The notes beneath the pieces are model-generated. The model searched no databases. It was not told where the DNA came from and worked only from the letters and a program-made list of their open reading frames with translations. Position numbers and translations under genes: made by a program. Positions 51,766-62,365 of a DNA stretch of 64,000 nucleotides are shown here, piece by piece (the stretch's first letter is position 1; the number at the start of each line of letters is the position of its first letter). The DNA is from Plectosphaerella cucumerina (Eukaryota; Ascomycota; Sordariomycetes; Glomerellales; Plectosphaerellaceae), in assembly GCA_020746995.1 (NCBI GenBank), contig JAGPXD010000001.1:7130001-7194000 (forward strand). The letters run 5' to 3'.

Positions 51766-54048
51766 TCACGCCGTCTCTCCCTGTGCCTCCTCCTCGAACA
51801 ACACGAGAACAGTGCCCGCCTTGCAAATGTCCTATCACACAAGTCAGCCAGATCCATCTCCCACGTGGACACCAAGAACTTACCCCCTCCTTGTGCGCTA
51901 ACTTCTTGATAACACCATCCTGCGGCGACCGGATGACCGTCTCCATCTTCATCGACTCGATGCTGCAGACAGGTTAGCATACCATCTCCCCCAAGGGACG
52001 GGTGCAACTCACACAACAAGGGGATCCCCCTTCTTCACCTCCTGCCCCTCCACAGCCTCATTCTTCAACACCTTGCACGGCATCGGCGCCACAACCGAAG
52101 CAGTCACCTCCTTCAGCCCCAGCGCCTTCTCAAACCACCCCGGCGGCAGCAGCGCCAGCTCCGTCCTCACCCCGTGCTGGAACACCACCACCTTGGAGTC
52201 CTGTCCCTCGTTGACGCCAGGCGTCGTCCTCACCACCGTCGACTCGATCCTCTCCCCCGGGAACAGACTCGTCACCCTGCTCGTAGACGCATTCGTCGGC
52301 ACCGCCGTAGACGCCACCCTCTCCACCACAGTCGGCACGTCCTGTCCCTTCCTCGTCACCGAGGCCGAGTACATCCCGTCCGCCCTCTGCGAGACGAGAA
52401 CCTTGACCACCTCTCCCTCCTGGTCCGAGTACGTATCCAGAATCTTGAACGCGTACTCCCTCTCCGTCAGCGTGCTCTCCAGACCGAAGCCCAGAGCCCC
52501 GCCGTGAGGAGCGACGCCCTTGGCCGTCTGCGCGGCCAGAGACGCCAGCGCAGCCTGCACAAACACCTCGTCGGCGATGCGCCGAGGCGCAAACAGCTCC
52601 CCCTTCCACTTCTCGATGAAGCCCGTCTCGACATCGCCCTCCACAAACGCAGGTGACACGCACATGCGCTTCAGGAACTCAATGTTCGTGCTGAGTCCCA
52701 CAACCTCGTAGTCCCGTAGCGCCAGGCCCAGCCTGCGAATCGCCGTCTCCCTGTCGGGACCCCGAACGATGAGCTTGGCGATCATGCCGTCGTACGCCTC
52801 GGAGACGGTATCGCCCTGCACGAAGCCCGCGTCGATGCGCACGTCGTCGGTCGTCTTCGGCGTGCTGAGGTATACCAGCTTGCCCGAGTCCGGCATGAAG
52901 CCCTTCTCAGGGTTCTCGGCGTAGATGCGCGCCTCAATAGCCGCGCCCCTCTGCCTGATGGCCTCGTGAATCTCCTCCTGCGTCATCGGCAGCTTCTCCC
53001 CCGCAGCAATGTTGAGCTGCCACTCCACCAGGTCCGTCCCCGTCACCATCTCGCTGACGGGATGCTCCACCTGCAGACGGGTGTTCATCTCCATAAAGTA
53101 GAACTCATTCGTATCCTTGTCGAGAATAAACTCAACCGTGCCGGCGCCGACATAATCGACCGCCAGGGCTGCCTTGCGCGCCTTATCCCAGAGATCCTGC
53201 CTCGTCTCCTCGTCCAGGTTCGGCGCGGGCGACTCCTCCAGGATCTTCTGGTGCCGCCTCTGCACGCTGCAGTCGCGCTCGCCCAGCGCCACCGCGTTGC
53301 CGTACTTGTCCGCAAAGACCTGCACCTCGACGTGCCGCGGTCGCACAATGTACTTCTCCACCAGCATGACCTCGCCGCCCTCGCCAAAGGACGCCCTGGC
53401 CTCGGCCCGCGCGCTGCGCAGCTGGGCAAGGAACTCATCTTCCGTCATGACGATGCGCATGCCCTTTCCGCCGCCGCCCTTGACGCTCTTGAGGAGCACG
53501 GGGAACCTGACCTCCTTTGCGTGCTGGAGGAGCTCCGCCTCGCCCTGGTCGGCGCCGTGGTAGCCGGGGACGCAGGGGACGCCCGCGGCGTTCATGATCT
53601 CCTTGCTCCGCGCCTTGTCGCCCATGTCGTTCATGGCCTTGGAGGGGGGGCCGACAAAGACGATACCCTCCCTCTCGCACTTGTCCGCGAACGCCGCATT
53701 TTCGGAGAGGAACCCGTAGCCCGGGTGGAGGGCCTGGATGCCGTGGGCCTTGGCGAGGGAGATGATGCGGTCGCCGTCGAGGTAGGCCTTGGCGTGGCCG
53801 AGGGACAGCGAGTGCGGGGCACAGGCGGCGTGTTGGGAGGAAGCGTCGGGGTCGGTGTAGATTGTCGTCGTGCGGATGCCGAGCTTCTTCGCCGTGTCGT
53901 TGATCCGCAGGGCGATCTCGCCGCGGTTCGCGATCAGCAGTGATGTGATGGGAGTGACTTGAGGGGAGGGTGTCGTTGAGGATGTCGCTGTGGAGAGGAG
54001 CCGAGGGAGAGGCCGGAGGAGCTGTCGCCTTGCTTTCATGGTCCGCAT
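51766..54048 (-). CDS. MCCC1: Methylcrotonyl-CoA carboxylase alpha subunit, mitochondrial
   Basis: Biotin-dependent enzyme subunit of leucine degradation: carboxylates its own biotin with ATP and bicarbonate. Exons 52013-54048, 51884-51962 and 51766-51831 (introns 50 and 52 bases) give 726 residues. A basic, Ser/Thr-rich mitochondrial leader (RRQLLRPLPRLLSTATSS) precedes the biotin carboxylase domain: 'LLIANRGEIALRI', ATP-grasp loop 'KSVKGGGGKGMRIV', 'HVEVQVFADKYGN', 'GERDCSVQRRHQKILEE' and 'FMEMNTRLQVEHPVSE'. The biotinyl domain is split by the introns; the attachment lysine is K684 in 'IESMKMETV'. The last exon ends 'DICKAGTVLVLFEE'. Shorter than pyruvate carboxylase and lacking its other domains, so MCC alpha is the best fit; the beta subunit is not in the window. 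Confidence 0.92.
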
Positions 54049-54521
54049 CTTGGCTGTGAATGAAGTATGAGGGTTTAGGGGAATTGGGAAGTAAGGTGAC
54101 CCGGGGAGGATGTGTCGATTGGAATGAATGGGAGTTTAAAAACCGTTCCCTCTCGGCTTTCCAACCAGACCCGAGCTTCTTGAGACTCGGGAGTCCTGGA
54201 GAGATGCAGGAAGCCGCCGACGGTAGCCGACAGCTCACTTTGCCGAGGCGACGGGCTTCAGTCGGTGCACCGCCCAGCTTGAACCGCCCAGCTGGAGCCA
54301 GATGTGCGGGGCTGTCCACCGGATACCCCGGATTGCCGCCCGGGGTCGTCCGTGCACGTGCTTGGCTGGGCTTCCCCCTCCTACGTCACCCCGATCGAGA
54401 CCAAAGCTGCCCCTCATTAGTCATCCCTCTGAGCTGAGATCGTGAGCATCATTTGGCTGCTGTTCCGTAACCAAACCCCAATCTATCATCCACAATCAAC
54501 ACCTCCCTCCCAGTCGCAGCC
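54049..54521. other. Divergent promoter region, MCC alpha / PNPOx-like gene
   Basis: 473 bases between divergent starts with no protein-like frame. The 40 bases before the plus-strand ATG are CT/CA-rich. Confidence 0.4.
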
Positions 54522-55369
54522 ATGGACTCTGTACCCCTGAACTACGAGGCGTCCGCCGGCGATACCCACAAGCAGACGACGTCTACCCTCCCCCCGGAAG
54601 TCGTTCAATGCGTCGAGAACGCCCGATTCGTACGTATCCAAGACCCCTCGCTGATGCTTCGGAGTGCTTGGCTGATATGAAGCTTCCCAGCTGCATCTCG
54701 CAACATGTACCGACAACGTCCCCCACGTCTCTCTCATGAACTACACATATCTCCCCTCATCACCCTTCTCCCAACTCCCCGCCATCGTCATGACGACAAA
54801 CCCCGCCTCCAAGAAGATGAACAACCTCATCTCCAACCCCAACGTCTCCCTCCTCGTCCACGACTGTAAGCCTCACTATCCAGTCGATTACCCTCAATCC
54901 CACACTGACACTCCTAGGGTCCTCGCATCGCCCACCGACCTCCGCCCGCCGCATGTCCGGCGGCTCCCCCCCTCCCGTCCACCGATCCTCCCTCGCCTCC
55001 CTCCTCCTGAACCTCAACACCGCCGCCGTCTCCAGCATAAGCGCCACCATCAACGGCACCGCCCGACTGGTCGAGCGAGGCTCGGAGGAGGAGCGCTTCT
55101 TCCGCGAGCAGCACATGGAGAACAACACCTTCGACAGCGGTGCCGCCGACTCTAGCGTGGCAGAGAACCTGTTCGGCTCCGCCGGCGGAGCGCCTAGCGT
55201 GCAGGCCGAGGATGGCGGGAGGGGCTGCTTCATCGAGGGCGAGGAGGTCAGGGTCATCGTCGTGGATATTCGCGACGTGCGCATCAGTGACTGGAAAGGT
55301 AACGTGAGGGATTGGGTCATCACAGGGGCAGGCACGGATCAAACTGCTGCTATCAATGGTGGCCCCTGA
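54522..55369 (+). CDS. Pyridoxamine 5'-phosphate oxidase-like flavin-binding protein
   Basis: Exons 54522-54629, 54691-54865 and 54918-55369 (introns 61 and 52 bases) give 244 residues. The split-barrel FMN-binding fold is recognisable: 'LPPEVVQCVENARFLHLATC' then 'VPHVSLMNYTYLP', 'IVMTTNPASKKMNNLISNPNVSLLVHDW', and later 'INGTARLVERGSEEERFFREQHM' and 'VRVIVVDIRDVRISDW'. It resembles the yeast YLR456W/YPR172W group, homologues of PNP oxidase without a proven reaction, rather than true Pdx3. An extra Ser/Gly/Pro-rich loop (about residues 99-120) follows the second intron. No targeting signal. Likely cytosolic; substrate unknown. Confidence 0.82.
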
Positions 55370-55689
55370 GGAGCCATACTTTTGGCATTCGGCCATAAGC
55401 TACGCCGAGACTGCTACTGCAACATAGCTATATGTACTATTTGGTGACGCGTCACCATGCGGCCGACATCCTCGAGTTTGCCTTCATACAGATGAGGAGA
55501 TTGGCTCGATCCCGTCCAGGCCTAGGCCATCCTAGTCTATGTATCCCATGGTACCACCTGCAGACAAAGGAGAAAGGTGGCCAATATCAAAACATGAGTC
55601 GCATACACGCAAGCCGAGTGAGATGTTTTTCCAAGTTGCGCGCTGGTAGTGAAACTGCAGTAGGATAAGGAAAGCTTTTGAGTGGATTT
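55370..55689. other. Convergent intergenic region, no gene seen
   Basis: 320 bases between the stops of the PNPOx-like gene and the transporter gene. Presumably 3' untranslated sequence. Confidence 0.4.
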
Positions 55690-57536
55690 TTATCCCAGCT
55701 GCGCCCACTCGACGACCTCGAGAGCGCACATGACCAGAATGAGGGTGGAAGGGAGGATCCTGGAAGCGTAGGTCAGTAACGATACTCAGCAGTGAGAGAA
55801 ATGTAAGAACATACCAGATGACATAGCTCTGGAAGAGAATCTTGGACATGACGCCCTCGTACACCTCGTTGATCTGGCAAATCTGGGCCAGCTGGAGAGC
55901 GCTCGGAGCTCCGGTGAGCAGGAAGCAGACAATGACGAAGATGGGGTCGTCAAGGATGCTGATGGGCACGTATTTGGCGAACAGAGCCAGGATGGGAGCC
56001 ATGATCAGCGTAGGAAGGACCATGCGGCAGAGCAGCGACGCAATAAGAAGCTTCTGACCAATGAGGTCCTCCTCAGGGTCGCGCAGCTTGTCGCTCTTCT
56101 GCGTGTTGCGAGCGAGGTTGGCGCCAAGAACGACCAGGATAAGAGGCACGGCAACGTTGCCGCTGGACTGAACGGCGTTGGTCACGCTGTTCTTGACGAA
56201 AGAGCCCTCCTCGAAGAAGAGACGCTGAAGGGCAGGGACCGAGGCCACGATGACGGCGATGAGCATGGCCCACAGAGGTGGGTTCATGAACTCCCAGAGG
56301 AAGGTGCCGAACTTGCTGGCGAACCGGCCCAGGGCACTGAGAGTGACCTGGATAGGGCGGGGCAGAGCAGCGAAAGACTTGGAGCCGGCAGACTTCACAG
56401 ACCGCTTGACAGCAAGAGCCTTGCTCGAGACGGCGCTCCTAGCACGAGCAGGGAAGCCGCTCACACCCTCAGGTGTCTCGGACTCATCGGTGTTACGGAT
56501 CCGGGGGAACGAGAGCATCGAGTCGGCGCTCATGTCAGCGTGGTTGCCGTTGGCGGGGGTGGGCGCAACAGTCTTGATGTGCTTCTGCGGGGCGTAGTCC
56601 TCGTCGTCGGAATCGTCGTGGTGCAGGGAAACGCGCGACCGGTTGACAACAGGGGTCTGGCCGTTGGGCTCATACTGGCTCAGGTCGCTACTAGAAGCCG
56701 AGCGAGAGTTGGCCGCCGTGTCGCCATCGATACTGGGGATCAGGGGGTCCGTCTCGTTGACTCCGTTCGTTTCGTCTTCGTCGGTGTACCGTCCCTCCTC
56801 GATCGTGCCCTGCTGGTACTCAGGATACTTATCCTTGGGAGCCAGGAGCACGTGGTAGCCCCAGCTCCAGCGCACGAGCTGTCCAAGCTGCTGGAAGATG
56901 AGAAGGTACAGAATACCGCGGGCACCGACCTCATCGTCGTTGTCACCGGGGATGCGATCCCAGTGCAGACCCTTGAGCGTCTGCGACAGGGACAGGACGA
57001 GTGAGATGGGCAGCGAGTTTGAGTTGCCGAAGACACCCATGGCCGTCACAAAGTTGGACGCCCGGGTGTTGAAGCGGAAGAGCTTCGCGACGACGACGGA
57101 CACGGTCCATGATACGAGTGTCTGGACGATGAAAATAACGGGGATAACGGCGAGCTCCACGAGTTTATCTGCGTTCAACTGGGAGGCAAGCTTGGTGAAG
57201 ACTGTCGCGGTCGCCTGGTTAGCAGGAGAATTAAGGGCGTCGCATGGGTTTCCATTACGTACTCAGGCAGGGGGTGAATAGCATGACATTCAAGTTCGCG
57301 AGGAACTTCTGCTTGTCCGCATCGAAATGGCCGAGCCGGGCAACAATGTAGCCCGGCAGACTGACGCAAACGACCTCTAGGACGGCAGAGAAGACGAGAA
57401 TGACGAGGTTTCCCAGCGAAGGATGCGAATCGTGCGGCGCAGGCTGCTGGAACTCGAGGAGAGGGAAATCGTATGCATTTTGGGCGGTGCTGAGAAGACG
57501 GAAAGACGTCGGGTTGGAGAAGTATTCTTGCGCCAT
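55690..57536 (-). CDS. Auxin efflux carrier/PIN-like membrane transporter
   Basis: Exons 57263-57536, 55815-57201 and 55690-55759 (introns 61 and 55 bases) give 576 residues. Family layout: five N-terminal helices ('LVILVFSAVLEVVCVSLPGYIVA', 'LNVMLFTPCLIFTKLASQLN'), a long cytosolic loop of roughly 190 residues rich in Ser, Asp and Pro, and five C-terminal helices ('NPPLWAMLIAVIVASVPAL', 'NVAVPLILVVLGANLAR', 'LLTGAPSALQLAQIC'). The motif 'GVFGNSNSLPISLV' is typical of fungal members related to S. pombe and yeast YOR092W-type carriers. The last intron is needed to reach the conserved final helix ('LPSTLILVMCALEVVEWAQL'). The substrate in fungi is not established; auxin itself is not implied. 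Confidence 0.88.
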
Positions 57537-59740
57537 TACGGATCAACCTTCAAGGCGTTGGGAGCGACCGACTCGTTCGCGTGATTTTTTGTCGCGCGTT
57601 CGCCGTCGGGCACTGGAGAGGGAATTGAGACACCCAGAAGAGAGAAAAAGCAACGGGGCTCAATCCAAGTCGGGGGTGGTGGTGTTGTCGTCGGAGGTCG
57701 TCGGAGGAAGTTCAAAAGAGCCTCGTTGTTTCCGGAGATATCGGTCCACCTGGCCGTCCCTTCCTTGTTGTTTCGACAGGTGTGGTGGCTGGCTACAGCG
57801 GTCGTTTGGTGGGTGTTTGGCGATGTTTCTGGGCGACCGAGGGGAGGTCGGAGTTTAATTGCAGAGTCAAAGGTCTTTGTCCAAGAGAAAAGCGAGGAGA
57901 AAAAGCAGAAGCTGAGGGAAGCGCCGAGTCAAAGTTGCACAACGGGAGGGAAACCGGCGGACGCGACGGCGACGGTGTGGCAGTGCCAAGGCAGTCGAGG
58001 CAGTTCAAAAGGGTTGTGACGGCGCAGCCATCATTTCAGCGGCAGTGACGACAGGGGGATCCAGAACCGATAAGCTCCCCCCAGTCCGTCGCGGAAGTCG
58101 CCCGAATTATCGCCATCGGGGCGGCGGTCCAAGCCCAAGCAGCGCCAACCACCACAACTCGAACCTGCCTAGCTAGAGGGCACGAGGTGGCGGAAATGCT
58201 AGGCACAGCCCGTCGCACACGCACACACATAATACTAGTACAACGCACACAGCTCGCCATGGATGATGGGAGGCCTGGGTGAAGAGAGCGAGCATTGGTT
58301 GACGGGAGCTCACGCTGGACTTGCGACCACATCTGAAGACCTGGACGTGGCACCGTCCCAGGGGAGACATGCTCCGAAGCCCCTGGTCGCGGGTGCCCAT
58401 GCAACCCAACGCACCGGGCCCTCCCTCCAACCGCCAATCGAAGGCATCGAAGTCGGAGACAAGCTGTGGCCATCGACCCAATCAGATGCCAAGACTCGAG
58501 CACGATGACGGAATCGGCGCCAAGGATTTCTCTGGTCCTGCAGCCACCGCCGCAGTGGGTTGGCGTCTGGGTGTGGCTGTTTTGTACCGCGCTGGGCTTT
58601 GCTGCCCAGGCGATACCCAGTCGGTACCTGCAGAACATGTCGATCTCCGTCTCCGGAACGGGGCAATCATGGGGAACCTGGAAGTATGCCCAAATGACGA
58701 TGCTCGCGATGCTGTTAGCTGGATGCCTCCCTCTTGGTCTACACTACGGAAGATAGCTTCCAATGTGATTTATCTGGTGACTATTTCGATGTGTTAGACA
58801 CTGCATGCATTGAGACATGAGAGAGGGTTGATGAAGCGGCATGGCAACACTTCGGCGCCTGCCATGTTTTGGAGCTAAAGCCCCTGGATGGAGTTTTGGC
58901 TGGTGAAGAATTGCCAGAGGCCACCCTGACTTTGCTTCAGAAGTGCAATAGTTTTCCGGCTATCACTCTAGCTCTGCGGTTATATTCATCTTTCTGCTCT
59001 GCTTGATGTTCTCTTTCCAATGGATAGATTTACCGCATGGGTAGTGGTATTCTCATCAAGTCTGGTTGGCCGGCCTCCTGATATACATGTTTCACACCAG
59101 GTTGCCCTCAGATCACAGCACTTATAGAGGCTCTCTACAGAGATAGAACATAACCATGCGGTCCATCACTGAGAAGATTCCTGTAGTTCAAGGGCCTCTT
59201 CTTTCAGCCCGTGGCTTACTGTATGGATCCCCGGCGGCCGCCTGTCACCAAGAGACAAGCCACCTCAACCAGGGAAGCCCAGGGCCACAGGAGACCTCAC
59301 TGTGTATGATCAGGCTTCCCAGTTGAGAGACCCCACCTCGCCGAGCCTCATTTTATCAGATGGTGCAAGTGCAGCATCGTGACAGGGCGCGTGGGGCCTC
59401 AAACTGGTAGATGCCCTTGTTGTTGTTGCTGCGAGGCACCGACGACTAAGCGGTTTTCTCGAGGGCCTGCCTGCACACAACCTCCCAGAAAACCCGAATG
59501 GTTCCATTCTCACTTTCCTTGAGGCGTGCGTGGAAATCTCACGATCCAGCTGGCCTCCCTCTTACGCCGCAACAACAGTTGAAAGCAACAACCATCACAA
59601 AGCCTAACCGGCAGTACGAAAGAAGCATTCTGGTAAGACGGAACCTCAAAGAAATGCTGCCTTCCTATCCGGATTGATTATTAACCGGAACAGGTCTCAA
59701 GCAGCTACCATTATTGTCGTTGAGAAAACGCATTGCAACC
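57537..59740. other. Large gene-free region (about 2.2 kb)
   Basis: Promoter of the PIN-like transporter and upstream region of the next gene. The 200-codon minus frame at 58036-58638 and the short hydrophobic plus frame at 58466-58756 are not convincing. The part at 58780-59700 is less GC-rich than the rest. Confidence 0.4.
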
Positions 59741-60142
59741 ATGGCGTTTGCGTGGTACTACGAGACCGCCAAGGAGACTGTCTCCCTGGCGTCCAACTAC
59801 ATCACCACCGCCTACACTCACGTTGTGACTACCGCCAGCCACCTGGCCAAGAAGATTGCAGATGAGCAGCTGAAGAAGAAGGAGCCTATCGAGATCGAGG
59901 TCCCCATCGGCAGCCAGATCAGCGAGCTCGCCCAGAACAGCGTCCCCGATCCCACTGGCTATGTCAGCATGAACATGATCAACCGCCACGCCAGCCTCCT
60001 CGACGAGGACGACGCGGATGAGTGGGATGATGCCTACCTCCGCCCTGATGTTGTCACTCAGGACAAGGCCTATGTGGTCATCTACGGCTACCTGGTTGAG
60101 AATGGAGACTGGGTCTACCTGCTAGGCTCGGACCGCCAGTAG
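59741..60142 (+). CDS. Small acidic hypothetical protein
   Basis: Single exon, 133 residues, no recognised domain. Two parts can be seen: an N-terminal helix-rich region that is amphipathic and slightly hydrophobic (MAFAWYYETAKETVSLASNY... up to 'LAKKIADEQLKKKEP'), and a hydrophilic C-terminal part with an acidic cluster (LLDEDDADEWDD) ending in an aromatic-rich strand pattern ('KAYVVIYGYLVENGDWVYLLG'). No signal peptide or cysteine. Codon use is strongly biased to C-ending codons like the highly expressed genes here, which supports a real and active gene. The start at 59741 is the first Met in frame with a good context (aaccATGG); it could be an accessory protein limited to related fungi. 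Confidence 0.65.
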   Translation: MAFAWYYETAKETVSLASNYITTAYTHVVTTASHLAKKIADEQLKKKEPIEIEVPIGSQISELAQNSVPDPTGYVSMNMINRHASLLDEDDADEWDDAYLRPDVVTQDKAYVVIYGYLVENGDWVYLLGSDRQ

Positions 60143-62365
60143 TGTGTCACGCCACTGCTGCGACCCGCGTTGCTCGGAACAAGCCGAGGGACGACATCGA
60201 CGGAGGATGAACATTGGGCCAAGGGCATTGGACCCAGGAGCGAGGACGAAGGATCATGAGCGAACATGGTTGACACGAGGCTGAGCATCAAGGTTCATGT
60301 CAAGGTTGTGAAAATCAGGGTCCATGGTGTCGCAATCGCGCAGGAGATACTTCGGTATGCGATAGGGATAGGCAGAGAGATCATCGCCAATTGACCCCAA
60401 GTCGCACCCAGGCTGTCATCGGTCGTTATCACCAGGTCGATCAGCGTTGCAACGCTCCGGGGACAAACGAGAGCAGGGGTTGCGTGATCGACACATTGTG
60501 AAACGGCTGACGTTGACAGCCCGTTTGCCCATCAAGTCAAAAGGCCCGTCAAGCTGGATCCGAATTGTAGATTGCGCGAAGTGTCTGACTTGAATATGAT
60601 GTAGTGAGCACCCTCAAACGCAGATCTCTCGCCCACACGACATCAATCGGGCGTCACATGCCGGATGCTGCCAGACAGAGCGTGGGGCCCGGGGAACGTC
60701 AACTTGAAGCAAGGGTGGTTGTTTCCCGACTTGAAACAGGGCCTGCCCTGCCCCCAGACTGGCCCTGCGTGATGACAGACGTGTGGGAAAGAAGACGCGA
60801 CGACTCGGAGCATTCGACCCGGACGGTGATCGGCAATCAGACCTTCTGACTGCTCACTTCCACGGCGTACCTGTTGATCTGCTTGCATGAAATTAAATGC
60901 AGCTGGTGGCTGTTGAACGTCCCCGTCTCGGATGCACTTGATGTTGCGCCTTGGATTTTGAGCAACAATTGATACTCCAGGCGGGAATGATCGTCTTGTT
61001 GATGATGCCATGCAGCGCCTGAACCAGAACCGACGTGTTGAAATGCCAGACGACCTACCTAAGCCTCGTCTAGCTACCTCTTCGCAGCAATGCACCTGCA
61101 CCCCAGCGGCCGTTGACCCCAACTGAAGGTGTGGCCAGTGGACATTTTAGGGTGGTGACTCTGGTGAGGTGCCTTGAATTCCGCCCCTCTCCGCGTCCCG
61201 TCCACACGTCAGCGTCATGATCAGTTCCCCCCCATCATGTAACCAACCCCACCTGCCCGCATGCCGCCTGGGGAGCAGTGACGTTTTTTTTCTCTCCCAC
61301 CGGCCCCAAATTCGAAAGCCACCGACGGGATTCGGCTCACCCACGAGGATTCTTGACCGTGCATGGGCAGAATACCAAGAAAATGATGGTCACAGTGCAG
61401 TGCATTGCCATAATTAGGTACGAGCTTGGAGCCCCGCATGCGTGTCGAATGGGTCCTTCGGAAGTTGCGCCTCGACTCGGATTGAGCCCGGATTTCTGTT
61501 CCATTTGATCTGTATGTAATCCCCGCGTCTAGGTAAGGCAAGTAAGTACCTTCGTGCCCGTGCCTGGCCGGGAAGGAACCTGGCCCAAAACCCAACTGGC
61601 AGTGACCCCCCATTTCGTTTTTGTAGCACGTCGCCCGCTGTTACCCCTCCACCGAACCGCCCTCCCCTCCCCTCCCTCTCCACACAACTTGCACCTGGCC
61701 CATCACGACCTTGTCCTGAGCCAACCGAACATTTCTCCAGTCTCTCTTTTCCCCTTACCTTAAGAACTGCCACCTCTACTAGCAGCGACGCCAAAAAAAG
61801 TCCGACATCAACATCGCGCCCTCTAGCACCTTCCGCTCAGCAGAAGCACACACCCCGCCCGCCTCGGCCAATTCTTTCGCCACCTCTGGAGTCCCCGACG
61901 CTGAGAGATTTCGAAGCAAAAGTCTCGCTCGTGAAAAGGCCCGGTCTAGACCTCGGCCGACGCTTACCCAGCTACTGTCGTCCCACTGCGCCGCCCGTCC
62001 CGTCTCGTCTCGCTTGGGAGAGAGACGCATCAACCGACCACTGCACGCCTGGCTGCGTGCGCACTGCGCTGAGGTGCTTCTTCCTATCGAACCCAACTAG
62101 CGGCCGCCCTTCGTCGATTGAGGCTCCTCCACACGTGCGTCCAGATCGTGCTTTCGGCGCCAGCACCTCCATCTCTCCGATCCGCGCCGACCTCAAATCC
62201 CGCCCTCACACCGCCGCCGACCACTTTCACCCCTCTTAACGTGTCGACATATTCTATCGCCAACCGCATCGTCGTCGGGTAGAGCCGTTCGCATTCATCC
62301 TTGTCCCTGCCGTCGACCGACTCCTTATCCTCGTCGCCGCCGCGTGACCAAACGCGACCGACACC
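60143..62365. other. Large gene-free region and PBS2 5' leader
   Basis: About 2.2 kb. The last 750 bases (61620-62365) are pyrimidine-rich with long C/T tracts, typical of a fungal core promoter and long 5' leader, and contain several upstream ATGs (for example near 61931 and 62301) before the PBS2 start. The first part has no recognisable gene. Confidence 0.45.

Noticed and set aside
45140..57536. Idea of a secondary-metabolite cluster
   Set aside because: A methyltransferase, an oxidoreductase and a transporter are present, but there is no backbone synthase, and the genes between (MCC alpha, repeat protein, PNPOx-like) are unrelated.
58036..58638. 200-codon minus-strand frame upstream of the PIN-like transporter
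   Set aside because: Cys/Arg-rich but irregular, no signal or domain, and another frame on the same bases is equally open.
58466..58756. Short hydrophobic plus-strand frame
   Set aside because: One possible membrane helix but no supporting context, splice partner or composition.
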